From assembly GCF_001659605.2 (NCBI RefSeq), contig NC_035161.2, forward strand, positions 39,699,956 through 39,763,955: DNA of 64,000 nt, given 5' to 3'. Every line of letters begins with the position of its first letter. Position 1 is the stretch's first letter. The stretch is from Manihot esculenta (lineage: Eukaryota > Streptophyta > Magnoliopsida > Malpighiales > Euphorbiaceae). Of the stretch, positions 45,001-57,865 are shown piece by piece. The position numbers were made by a program, and so were the translations under genes. Under the pieces are notes generated by a model, which saw only the letters and a list, made by a program, of their open reading frames with translations, was not told the DNA's origin and searched no databases.

Positions 45001-47536
45001 ATCCACAATTTGAAATGAAATATAAATTTAATATATTTTTTGTTTGATTAGGCTCACATTCAGAGCTACTCTCGGATCCTGAAGGAGCATACTCTCAACT
45101 TATACGATTACAAGAGGTAAACAAAGATTCAGAACAAGCAACAGAGGACCATAAAAGATCAAATCTTTCTTCTGAATCATTTAGACAGTCAAGTCAAAGA
45201 ATTTCACTGCAACGATCCATCAGTCGGGAATCATCTGGAGTAGGAAATAGCAGTCGCCATTCATTCTCAGTATCATTTGGCTTACCTACAGGAATTAATG
45301 TCACTGAAAATTCCCAGGAAAAAAACGAAGTTTCTCCACCGCAAAAAGAAATTCCAGAAGTCTCAATCCGTAGGCTTGCATATCTCAACAAGCCTGAGAT
45401 TCCGGTGCTTACAATTGGAACTATAGCCGCATGCATCAACGGTATCATATTTCCAATTTTTGGCATACTCATTTCTAGAGTGATTAAATCATTTTACGAA
45501 CCACCTCATGAATTAAGAAAGGACACGAAATTCTGGGCATTTATTTTTATGATAATTGGGGTGGCATCATTTTTGGTACTTCCATCGCAATTTTATTTCT
45601 TCGGTGTGGCCGGAAATAGACTAATTCAACGGATTCGAACGATTTGCTTCGAGAAGGTAGTTCATATGGAGGTTGGTTGGTTTGATGATCCTGAGCATTC
45701 AAGTGGTGCAATTGGTGCCAGGCTTTCAGCAGATGCAGCGGTAGTTCGTGCTCTGGTCGGAGATGCACTAGCTCAGCTGGTCCAGAATATTGCATCGGCA
45801 GTGGCAGGTCTAGTCATTGCCTTCACTGCAAGTTGGCAATTGGCCTTCATTATTCTTGTACTACTTCCTCTCATAGGAATCAATGGATACGTTCAAGTGA
45901 AGTTCATGAAGGGTTTCAGTGCAGATGCAAAGGTATACTTCTCATCTTGTATTTCATTTGCTCATGCATTGAAAAAAGAATAAGGAAAATATTCTATTAT
46001 TGCTATTTTTTTGTGTGTGTCAAAGCTAGGGTCTCTTCTTATATACTTATATCATATCATAAAATATAATGTAAATCTGAATGTCTGCAGATGATGTATG
46101 AGGAAGCAAGCCAAGTAGCAAATGATGCAGTAGGGAGTATAAGAACTGTTGCCTCTTTCTGTGCAGAAGAAAAGGTGATGCAACTGTACAAAAAGAAATG
46201 CGAAGGCCCTTTGAAGACAGGAGTAAGGCAAGGCCTTATTAGTGGAATAGGATTTGGTGTGTCTTTCTTTTTCCTGTTCTCTGTCTATGCAACTAGTTTC
46301 TATGCAGGAGCTCAACTTGTTAAGCATGGGAAAACAACTTTCTCGGATGTGTTTCAAGTGGGTATCTCTTTCTTATTTCTTTAGTTTTTCTTGAAAGATG
46401 TTCAAGGCTTCCTAAACATTAGCTGTTTTCTGATGTTGATTTCATGCATCCACTTTGCAGGTTTTCTTTGCTTTAACCATGGCAGCTATTGGAATTTCTC
46501 AATCAAGTTCATTTGCTCCTGATTCCGCCAAGGCTAAGAATGCTGCTGCTTCCATATTTTCAATTATTGACCGAAAGTCAAAGATAGATCCAAGTGATGA
46601 CTCAGGAATGACAGTTGAGAATGTGAGAGGAGAAATTGAGCTTCGTCATGTAAGCTTCAAGTACCCATCAAGACCAGATGTTCAAATTTTCCGAGACCTG
46701 AGCTTGGCTATTCATTCGGGCAAGGTAATGAATCCTGTTTTATATTCCTTCTATTGCATATAAGGAGAAGACAACAAAAACAAATTTTTTGCTTTCAGAC
46801 TGTGGCTCTAGTTGGAGAAAGTGGAAGTGGAAAATCAACTGTCATCTCACTGTTACAAAGATTTTATGATCCCGAATCAGGTCATATAACTCTTGACGGA
46901 GTTGAAATTCAAAGGCTGCAACTCAAGTGGTTGAGGCAGCAAATGGGGCTAGTGAGCCAAGAGCCAGTCTTGTTTAACTATACAATCCGAGCCAATATTG
47001 CTTATGGGAAGGATGGAGATGCAACTGAGGCAGAAATCATAGCTGCATCAGAGAAAGCCAATGCACACAAGTTCATCAGTAGCTTGCAACAGGTTAGAAC
47101 TTAGAAGAAACATATGTATCATTTTATTTAGATTCTTGCTGCTTAATGCTGTCTGTCGTTTTATGACTGTGAAATGCAGGGATATGATACTGTAGTAGGA
47201 GAGCGAGGAGTCCAGTTATCTGGAGGGCAGAAACAAAGAGTAGCCATTGCTCGTGCTATAATCAAAAGTCCAAAGATACTGCTATTAGATGAGGCAACAA
47301 GTGCTCTAGATGCAGAATCTGAGAGAGTGGTTCAAGATGCATTAGACCGAGTAATGGTGAACAGGACTACAGTGGTTGTAGCCCATCGATTATCTACAAT
47401 AAAGAATGCAGATGTTATTGCAGTTGTTAAAAATGGAGTAATTGTAGAGAAAGGAAAGCATGAGAATTTGATCAATATGAGAGATGGTTTCTATGCTTCC
47501 TTAGTGGCACTTCACATGAGTGCCTCAACCGCATAG
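42047..47536 (+). CDS. ABCB/MDR-type full transporter, tandem copy 1 (ABCB4/11/21 clade)
   Basis: Plasma-membrane ABC exporter of the P-glycoprotein type; clade members move auxin or alkaloids. Twelve coding exons: 42047-42376, 42664-42718, 42814-42989, 43080-43301, 43379-43617, 43729-44254, 44343-44616, 45052-45932, 46091-46357, 46461-46724, 46799-47092 and 47180-47536, giving 1294 aa in the order TMD-NBD-TMD-NBD. NBD1: Walker [10 protein letters not shown] (424-432), signature LSGGQ (529-533), Walker [13 protein letters not shown] (E554). NBD2: Walker [10 protein letters not shown] (1084-1092), signature 1189-1193, Walker B E1214. The linker (about 608-690) is Ser-rich with basic RxS sites ([12 protein letters not shown]), a probable phosphorylation region. 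All key ATPase residues are intact, so the copy should be functional. The substrate is not predictable. Confidence 0.95.
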
Positions 47537-50500
47537 AGTTAGCAGCCATTTCTTTTTCCTTGTGAGCACTATACTTTTTAATGTGAAAAATGTGCAAGCG
47601 TTTCTGGTAAACAACCACTGATCCATTATAAATATTAAACGTCATGGATGACGCCTATTTGGCTACTGACCTGCTGTGGTTTTCACTTTTCAGCTGTCAC
47701 AGGCATAATCAACATAACACTTAACCCCATTAGCAATTAAATTATGATTATTTGCTAAAGCCTTGTACTTTGTTAACTGAAGAATTAAGGCAGACAAAGA
47801 AATAGTGATGGGCTACAACTTAATGTATATTTTAATCAAGCTTGACCATGATTCATAATTTCCGTAGCAAGGAAGGCAAAGCTTGCGGCACATGTGACTT
47901 GGTTGGTTTTCGAAACTGAAAGATATCAACGTCTAGAAGGAAGATCAGGATAAAGATTGTTTATTAATTACATTTCTTAACAACTCTTCTGAAAGGAACT
48001 TCCAACTAAAATTTGACCAGTTCTACAATCACACTCACAGGTTACCAAATACTAATAACGTGAATCACCGTATATTATTTAATTTTTAGTTAATTTTTTA
48101 AAAATATAATAATTGATTTTGGTATATACTCTTTTATCAGAACTAAACCAACGTTTCAGGAAATAATGCCATTTCAAACCTTTTCTTTTATCTCTTCTTA
48201 TTTGTCATTTTTGCTCAAGTGGGATTCTGCGGCAGTTTATCTCTTTGCCTGGCTGAATAATTTCGGTGGAATCCTTGGAATAAAGGATTTGCAGTAATAT
48301 ATTTAGCTTTTACTTTTTATTTAAAATATTTTTTAACTTATAAATCAATTTGAACTTAAGTAAATGCCTAGTTAAATTACATAAAAATAACTTGGTATTT
48401 AAGAAAATTTAGAAAAATATACCATCCGTCTTATAAATCTTATCCATCTTTTATTTTTTAATTATTTTAAAATTTTTTCTTTTTTTACTATAATAACATA
48501 TAAATCTTCATTTAATTTTATATTATTTTTAAAAAATTTCTCAACATATTTTTAATATTTAATAAAATTTAATATTTTTAATATAAATATATATAATAAA
48601 TATTAAAGAAATAATTTTTTATAATATATATAAAAAGATAAAATGAATAAAAATTATAAGATGGAGAGAGTAATATTTTATTTCAATAGGTATTATAAAA
48701 TAAAAAAATCTAATTTTTCCTATTTAAAAAAAAATCTTTTAATTTATAAGTGAAATCAAACACCAAATTACTTATAAGATTTTCTTGACTAATTTTTTGG
48801 TTGCGATTATGAGTTTTTATTTATAAAATAGGTATGACTCCCTTGCAAGGCAAATTCAATGACCTGACCTCTAATTTTTTATTAGTTCAATATTTTTTTA
48901 ATAAAAAGAAACTGTTTTTATTGATAATGTTTAGGAAAAATTGAACATCTAAATTCAAAACTAATCTAGTCAATTTGCCACTCCATATAATCCAAATTAA
49001 AATTTAATATATTAAAATTTTATGAAAAATATTTTTTAATAAAATAATTTATTTTTTATTATTTAATTTTAATTTAAAAAATAAAATATATTATAAAAAA
49101 GTTTTAATAAGATTCTCACAGTACATTTTTTAAAAAAAGTTATTTTTTAAAAATAATTTAATATTTCTTTTAATTTAAAAAATATTTTTTATTAATTAAT
49201 TTTTTTAAATATTTCAAATTAAAAAATATATAAAATATTTTCTTTTAAAATATTTTTTATAAAATAAATGGGCACTAATTTCTAAATGACAGTTACTATA
49301 TATTTACTTCAAATACTTAATCGTTAAAATATTTAATTTATCTTCAATTTGATTGAAATTTAAATTCATATATTTTTTTAAACATACCGAGCAATGTATT
49401 TTATCTAAATTTTTTTCAAAAAAAATTAAATCTACAAAATCAATAATTCAACTAATCTTCCAATTATTTTGGTGATGCAGGCCTGAATCAATAATTCAAC
49501 AAAGTAACAACTCATTTCACCTAAATTTCAGTTATGCCAGCGAAAAATATCTATGCTATATACGGTAATAATATATAATTTCTATTTTTTTAATTTAATA
49601 TCTTAATTATAATTAAAATTTCATTTCTTCTCCAATTTAAATTTTAAACGATAAAAATTATTGGATGATATATAAGCAATCAGCTATCACGATATGTATC
49701 TTTTGTTATTAGTTAGGTTTAAGAGATCTTTCTCAACTCGATCAAATAATATTAAACACAGTTATAAGCAGTGTTGATATAATAGTGACTGACGCACTCA
49801 TAAGTTTAATATTTAAATAAATTTAAAAAATTTAAAATTTTATTTCTCTAATTTTTATTTAAAAAAATATATAATAATGTCACAAATAAATTATGATTAG
49901 CTAACAATTCACCATTAATAAACTTATTTTTAAGAGATTTTTAATAATATTATTTTTTTATAAGCTAATTTAGAAAGTTTATTTCGTTGAAATATTTCTC
50001 AGAAGAGTTTTTTTCTTTAAAATAATTTTGTTGGGAAAAGAGATTGTCTTGAAAATTTAAAAAAAAATTAGAAAAATCTAAAAAAGAATTGAACAAACAC
50101 TTTTTTTTATAGTAAAAGTTATATTTATTTGTTATGAGTTGTTTATTTCCATGTAAATCTTAAAATTGAAACTATTTAATTTATAGCAATTTACTTACCA
50201 TATGAATAATAAAGTGGCGAAATGATTATATTAATTAATTATTCTTAAATAAATAATTTAATTATTTAATTATTAAATAGTATAATTCTATTAATTGATG
50301 TGACATAATTTTTAATTAATTGATCTCATATGATAAAATATTAATTAGTATTATTGAAAAGGAACTCATTAGTTTCAGGAATCCTAACCTTAGTTAATAA
50401 AATAACGATAATATATATATAAAAACTTAATCCCACCAACTATTGCGAGGCAATCTTGAGATGATTACCCTGCAAAAAAGGGAGCATCTTTTTGTGCTGA

Positions 50501-51200
50501 TACTCACTCCAATAGCACTCGTCTTCACTGGTGCAACAACTTTATGCAGACATAATATAATATCCAAACTAACGTCTGTTCAGGAATTAAGAAGCACAAT
50601 CCTGCCCATAATGAATATATTCTCGTTGCTTATTACTTTCTTTACATTTGATATTCTTGCAAGCTTACCTGTCTTCCAATTAGAGCACAATTATATGTAA
50701 TTATTAGTAGCAATATAAAGCTTACGTGCATGCCGTGCATACCGCCATAAGGGAATATGGTGGTTCTCACATGCAGAATCCTGAAGAGATGAGGCCTACT
50801 AATTTCTTTATTTGAGATTTTTTACGTGTTAGGTTGTCCAACACAGTGGTCCACTACCTCCTCCACCACCGTACTGGAAAGGAAATTAAAGAAGCACAAG
50901 GCAATTTTCTATACCATAAATGCATGCATCCTCTTCAGTTGACAAAATTGAAGAAAATTAACACACAACGGATTATTCTAATGCACTTGAACAATTGTTC
51001 AACTTCATAGTCATATCACCATTGTATTCTATGCATATTAATTAAAATTATTAAATATAATACTTCTACAAAAAAAAAAAAAAAAGAAGCAAGGTTGCTT
51101 GCTTTCTTTCTTATACAGCAAGCCTATTCATGTAAAAAAATAAAATATAAAATAGTATTTAATTCAATAAATTTTATTTTATTCCACTAAGCGTTAAGCT
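47537..51200. other. Intergenic between the two ABCB genes, AT-rich
   Basis: Contains the 3' UTR of copy 1, then mostly AT-rich sequence with the repeat at 49000-49275. A 79-codon frame (ATG at 50461 to 50700) encodes two hydrophobic stretches but has no recognisable family. Confidence 0.5.
49000..49275. repeat. AT-rich dispersed repeat, copy upstream of ABCB copy 2
   Basis: Related to 40180-40490 in sequence and order of blocks (49038 onward and 49177-49199). Confidence 0.45.
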
Positions 51201-51212
51201 TTGCAGCCGCAG

Positions 51213-51222
51213 GTTTAAATAA
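51213..51222 (+). promoter_or_regulatory. Possible TATA box of ABCB copy 2
   Basis: tttaaataag, about 90 bases before a candidate 5' UTR donor (cttctg/gtaagtg at 51308/51309). The untranslated intron would run to near 52250-52330; its acceptor is uncertain. Confidence 0.35.
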
Positions 51223-52368
51223 GACTCCAGAACTCGTGAGGCAGGAGCTAGATATAACCTGCAGATGGGCAGTAGAATTGTATCAAGTTCATTGGATTCT
51301 TTCTTCTGGTAAGTGTAAATGCTTTCTCGAGGGAGATTCTTTTTCGCATTTTCTTTCTCGTTTCTTTGCTACTTTCTTGATCTTGGTCGTCCTACGATGT
51401 ATGTAAAAGCGAGGACTGAGAGGAGAAGCTCTTTTTGGTTTATACATTCAATTGGCCTGCCGATTGTTCTCGTAGAATTAAAAGGCCTCTAAAGAAGGAA
51501 GATTGAGGAGATTTACCTGCCATTTTAATGCAAAAGAAAAAAGGTAAACAATAAGATTCAAATCCTTACCTTTATGGATATAGTGAGATAAAAAAAAAAA
51601 AAATCATAAAACCCTAGTCCGTATCTTTTGATGTTGATTAGGGATGGAGATAATTTGGGCGGCTCCATCACTTACGGATCACTTCCGTTTTCATTTATTT
51701 AATGGATACTTAGCCATAACTTGCAAAAAAGGGTATTTATGTCCTTTTAATGCTACTTTCTTTTTTTTTCAACTCTGAATCGCTTTTGCTCGTGAAGCGT
51801 GTCAAACTTTTGATGGCATGCGTGTGGCTTTGACATGCCTTTTCTTATTCTTAGTAATTTTTTTCTCCACTCTGGAGGCTGCACCGTAGTTTTCACCTGC
51901 TATGAGATAATAAATAAATCATTCAAGAACCTCAGCAACTGCAGTGAAAAGGTATTTGATCCCGCCACTGAATATCTATGGACATGAATGCATGTGCACA
52001 CACAGAATCTTGAGTGAGTTGGGCATGGTTACTGTTTCCTTTTTGTCTCAGGCATCCTTGCTTTAATTAAAGACACAGAAGTGGCTTTTTTGTTTTTTAA
52101 TTTTTTTTATTGGACTGATCATTCGTCATTGTTTGGCATTAGGTGAAATCTTAAACCATCCCTTTTGTTTACGATTCTTTTGTTTTCTATATCCGGCCAT
52201 GACCGGCTGTAATTACTAGTGTAGTAATTTGACACTGTTTTCTGTTGCTTGTGCTGTAAGTTAGTTATTAGGTTTGATAGGGATGGCTTCTGCGGCTTCA
52301 AGTTAAATTCTCCGGAAAACTCTGTGCCCTTCTGATACTAAATCTGAGGTTCCCATCTTGGTATCTGT

Positions 52369-55300
52369 ATGATGGCTGAGGAAAACGGCAATCCCAATAT
52401 ACAGGAGGCCAACAGCTCAAATTCTCAGGTGGTGGTGGAGGAGAAAGACTCTAGCCCCAGTAGAAGCAAAGAAAATGGCAAAGAGAAACCTAAGACCGTT
52501 CCTTTTCTTAAGCTCTTCTCGTTTGCAGATTCTATTGATATCTTGTTGATGATTACTGGCACAGTTGGTGCTTTTGGGAATGGAGCGTCTATGCCTCTCA
52601 TGTCATTGCTAATGGGGCAAATGGTTGATTCCTTCGGAAAAAATCAGGCAGACAAGGATATACTTCATATAGTTTCCAAGGTAAAATTAAATTAATAGTC
52701 GTTGGCCATGATATTTTCCATGGAAATTCAGATTCTAAATTCTGTTCTTTCTCTTGGGATGTCTTGGAATTGTTCATGTGAACATGTTACTGATTTGATA
52801 CTTGCAAGTTCTTCAGGTCTCTCTAAAATTTGTCTACTTGGCAATTGGAGCTGCAGCAGCAGCCTTTCTACGTAAGTTCATCTCGTGCTCAAAATACAAA
52901 CAGAAGTCCTAAATTTACTGTCAATTAAAAAGAAATCCTGTTTTTGTTGTTTGCAGAGGTGACCTGCTGGATGGTCACAGGGGAAAGACAGGCAGCGAGA
53001 ATAAGAAGTTATTATTTGAAAACTATACTGAGACAAGATATTGCTTTCTTTGATAAGGAAACAAATACTGGAGAGGTTGTTGGCAGAATGTCTGGTGATA
53101 CTGTTCTTATACAAGATGCAATGGGTGAAAAGGTAGTATATTGCTGCAACTTTATTGCCTCCGCCAGCAGGGGAATATTATGGTGAATTTCATTTATCTT
53201 GCTCATCTAATCCTGGGAAGAATTTATGTCTGCTTGTTGCGTGCAGGTTGGAAAATTTCTGCAGCTGATGGCGACATTCATTGGGGGTTTTGTTATAGCA
53301 TTTGCCAAAGGATGGATGCTTGCCCTTGTCATGTTAGCTGCTATTCCCCTGTTAGTGCTAGCTGGTGCAACTGTGTCGATTTTGGTATCCAGGATGGCAA
53401 CTCGTGGACAAAATGCTTATGCAGAAGCAGCTACTGTAGTAGAGCAGACAATTGGCTCAATTAGAACAGTATGTTACGTGAACAAAAGGATGTTTGAAAA
53501 ATATAAGAATTTGTCTTTCAATGAACTATTTTTAATTTGCCACTTATTTTTGTTAGAAGTATGATACTATTTCGTATTCCAGGTCGCATCATATACGGGA
53601 GAGAAACGAGCCATTAGCGCTTACAACAAGTATCTCCAAATTGCTTACAAATCAGGAGCTCATGAAGGTTTTGCTTCTGGAGTAGGCATTGGCGTAGTTA
53701 TGCTAGTTGTATTCAGTAGCTATGGCATGGCTGTATGGTTTGGTGCAAAGATGATATTGGAAAAAGGATATAGTGGAGGACAAGTTATTAATGTGATTGT
53801 TGCTGTCTTGACTGGTTCAATGTGAGTTCAGTTCTTTTTTTAAGTGTTGTTCTAAATGCATACATATGCTGGTGTTTTATACAAATCTTCTTTCATGTAT
53901 CATTTTTTAAAGTGCATTTTGAATGCGTAGATATGCTGAGCATTTATAGAAAAGCTTCTTTCATAAATCATATTGTTTGTTGCTTGCATTTTTGCAGGTC
54001 CCTCGGGCAGACATCTCCATGTATGAGTGCATTTGCTTCCGGTCAAGCTGCAGCATATAAAATGTTTGAGACTATTAATAGGAAGCCAGAGATAGATGCT
54101 TATGATATGAGTGGGAAAGTACTGGATGATGTCCGTGGAGATATAGAATTAAGAGATGTATATTTTAGTTATCCAGCCAGACCAGATGAGGAGATATTCA
54201 GTGGATTCTCTCTTTCCATCCCAAGTGGAACTACTGCAGCTTTGGTTGGGCATAGTGGGAGTGGGAAATCAACAGTAATCAGTCTGATAGAGAGATTTTA
54301 TGATCCAAAATCTGGTGAAGTTCTTATAGATGGCATTAACATCAAAGAATTTCAACTTAAGTGGATTAGAGAAAAAATTGGCCTTGTCAGTCAGGAACCT
54401 GTATTGTTTAGTTCTAGCATCAAGGACAATATTGCATATGGGAAGGAGGGTGCAACTATTGAAGAGATACGATCTGCAGCTGAACTTGCTAATGCTGCAA
54501 AATTTATTGATAAACTACCTCAGGTTCTAAGTTATTGCCTATTTGTCGATGAAAAGTGCTGTTTGTTTTAAGGTCATATGAATTTCTGATTTTGTGTTTT
54601 TCCAGGGAATTGACACCATGGTTGGTGAGCATGGAACTCAGCTTTCTGGTGGGCAGAAGCAGAGAATTGCAATTGCAAGAGCAATCCTGAAGAATCCTCG
54701 AATTTTACTTTTAGATGAAGCTACAAGTGCACTTGATGCAGAATCTGAGAGGGTAGTGCAAGAAGCATTAGACAGGATTATGCTTGACCGAACTACTGTT
54801 ATTGTTGCCCATCGTTTGACCACTGTCAGGAATGCTGATATAATTGCTGTCATCCATCGAGGAAAGATGGTCGAAAAAGGTATATCTAAAAGTAATAGCC
54901 ATTGAATATACATTCTCAAATAGACATGTAGTGCATTATCCAGTAAGCAAGTCGATTTTTTCTTTTGTTTCTTTCGTTGCTTGTTTCTAAAGATTTTGAT
55001 TTTGAGTTGTTCTCTGGTGTTGTTATTCTTTGGACTCCATTTTTGGTTATTTTCAAAGTGCTCAAATTATGACATATAGCTTTTCAGTAAATAATTGTAT
55101 GATTTCCATGCAGTAGTTTTACACCGTTCAATTCCTGAAGCTTTCCATCCTAAATTTAGCATGGTTCAGGAATCTATGTACGATTTTTTTTTACTGTATA
55201 AAGTAAAATGTATGCCTAGTAAGTCTTACAGAAATTTGAATTTTATGATGTGATCATGTCAGGGAGAAAAGTTTTGACATTATTGTCAATTTCCAGGTAC

Positions 55301-57865
55301 GCATTCAGAATTACTGGAGGATACTGATGGAGCTTACTCTCAGCTAATACGATTGCAGGAAGTAAACAAAGAGTCAGAACAAGCACCAAATGATTGCAGC
55401 AGGTCAGAAATTTCTGTGGAATCATTTAGACAGTCAAGTCAAAGAAGGTCATTGCGACGTTCCATAAGTAGGGGATCATCAAGAAATAGCAGCCACCATT
55501 CGCTGTCGCTCTCATTTGGTTTACCCACAGGACTCAATGGCCCTGAAAATGACCTTGAAGATATAGAAGACCTTCCATCAAAAGAAAAATATCCAGAGGT
55601 TCCAATCCGCCGCCTTGCATATCTCAACAAGCCAGAACTTCCAGTTCTTATTGTTGGAACTATTGCTGCAAGTATCAACGGTACAATACTTCCAATTTAT
55701 GGTATACTAATTTCAAAAGCAATCAAAACATTTTTCGAACCACCTCATGAACTGAGAAAGGATTCAAAATTCTGGGCACTAATGTTCACAACCCTTGGTG
55801 TGGCGTCATTTTTGGTGTATCCGTTCAGAACTTACTTCTTTTCTGTAGCTGGGTCCAAGTTAATACAACGGATCAGGTCTATGTGTTTTGAGAAGGTGGT
55901 CCACATGGAGATTGGTTGGTTTGATGAGCCTGAGCACTCAAGTGGTGCAATTGGTGCTAGGCTCTCTGCAGATGCTGCCACAGTGCGAGCCCTAGTCGGA
56001 GATGCATTAGCTCAGTTGGTTCAAAACATTGCAACAGCAGTGGCTGCTATGGTCATTGCTTTCACTGCAAGTTGGCAACTAGCACTCATTATCCTTGCAC
56101 TAATCCCTCTGATAGGTGTCAATGGAGTAGTCCAAGTGAAGTTCATGAAAGGATTCAGTGCAGATGCAAAGGTATGCTCTAAAGGCAATGAGCCTGACTT
56201 GGCTGCGACAAGCTGCATTCAATCCAGGGGAAAATAAATAAGTAAATAAATAGTTCATGATTAAAGAAACTGAATCCTCATCAATGTTGTCTGTCAAGCT
56301 GAGATTTTCGCTAGGCCATATTAAGACTTGCTATATGACAGTGTCCTATAAATTCACTTATTTTGTTTCCTAAGACATGAATCTTACTGGCTGCAGGTTA
56401 TGTACGAGGAAGCAAGCCAAGTTGCAAATGATGCAGTTGGGAGTATAAGAACGGTTGCTTCTTTCTGTGCTGAAGAGAAGGTGATGCAACTATATGAAAA
56501 GAAATGTGAAGGCCCCATGTGGACAGGAGTAAGGCTAGGATTGGTCAGCGGCGTAGGATTTGGATTGTCCTCCTTCTTTTTGTTCTGTTTCTATGCAACT
56601 AGTTTCTATGCGGGAGCAAGACTAGTTGAGGGTGGCCACATAACATTTGCAGATGTTTTTCAAGTGAGTTTATCTTTCATATTAATCAATTTTTTCCCCA
56701 TTACCGCATATTTTCCATTGATTTTAAATCACTTTTTCATCTTGCAGGTTTTCTTTGCTTTGACTATGGCGGCCGTAGGAATTTCTCAGTCAAGTTCCAT
56801 GGGTACCGATTCCACCAAAGCGAAGGCTGCTGCTGCTTCTGTATTTGCAATCATAGACAGGCAATCAAAGATAGACCCTAGTGATGAGTCAGGAACAACA
56901 ATAGAGAATGTAAGGGGAGAAATTGAGCTTCATCATGTAAGCTTTAAGTATCCATCTAGACCAGACATTCAAATTTTCCGGGACCTCAGCTTAACTATTC
57001 GTTCTGGAAAGGTAACTTCTGTCTAATATTGTGCATCCCATTTCTTTCAGCCAAATAGCACATGACAAAGGGAATTGCAAATGAGTAATACATTAGAATA
57101 ATATTGATCGGTTTCTATTTTGTTTCAGACTGTTGCTTTGGTTGGAGAAAGTGGGAGTGGTAAATCAACAGTAATTGCATTGTTACAAAGATTTTATGAT
57201 CCCAATTCAGGACATATCACACTTGATGGAGTTGAAATTCAGAAACTGCAACTGAGGTGGTTACGGCAGCAGATGGGGCTAGTAAGCCAAGAGCCTGTTC
57301 TATTCAATGACACAATCCGTGCCAACATTGCGTATGGAAAGGAAGGAGATGCTACTGAGGCAGAAATTATAGCGGCAGCAGAATTGGCCAATGCCCACAA
57401 TTTCATCAGTAGTTCACAACAGGTAAACTTTCAAACACCATCTTTAATTTCTTCACAAAATTTTCATTATTGATGTTAGACTAAAGTAAATTGCCAATGC
57501 AAGAGCAGGGGTATGAAACTGCAGTGGGGGAGAGAGGAGTCCAGTTGTCGGGGGGACAGAAGCAAAGGGTAGCCATAGCTCGTGCCATAGTCAAGAGTCC
57601 AAAGATATTGCTATTAGATGAGGCCACCAGTGCATTAGATGCAGAATCAGAGAGGGTGGTTCAAGATGCACTAGACCGAGTTATGGTGAACAGGACAACT
57701 GTGGTGGTAGCTCATCGTTTATCCACAATAAAGAATGCAGATGTTATAGCAGTAGTTAAGAATGGAGTGATTGTGGAGAAAGGAAGGCATGAGACTCTGA
57801 TCAACATCAAAGATGGTTTCTACGCCTCCTTAGTAGCACTACACACGAGTGCTCAAACTGCATAA
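52369..57865 (+). CDS. ABCB/MDR-type full transporter, tandem copy 2 (ABCB4/11/21 clade)
   Basis: Paralogue of the gene at 42047-47536 in the same orientation. Exons: 52369-52680, 52817-52871, 52957-53132, 53247-53468, 53583-53821, 53998-54523, 54606-54879, 55297-56171, 56397-56663, 56748-57011, 57129-57422 and 57509-57865, giving 1286 aa. Ten of twelve exons have exactly the same length as in copy 1; only the first (N-terminus) and eighth (linker) differ. Walker A motifs are GHSGSGKST (about 418-426; His where copy 1 has Gln) and GESGSGKST (1076-1084); both LSGGQ signatures and both [11 protein letters not shown]alker B motifs are present. The linker again carries basic RxS sites ([13 protein letters not shown]). 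A second ATG directly follows the first; either could start translation. The substrate is unknown. Confidence 0.95.

Noticed and set aside
50461..50700. 79-codon frame with two hydrophobic stretches between the ABCB genes
   Set aside because: No family resemblance, no splice partner and AT-rich context; likely chance.
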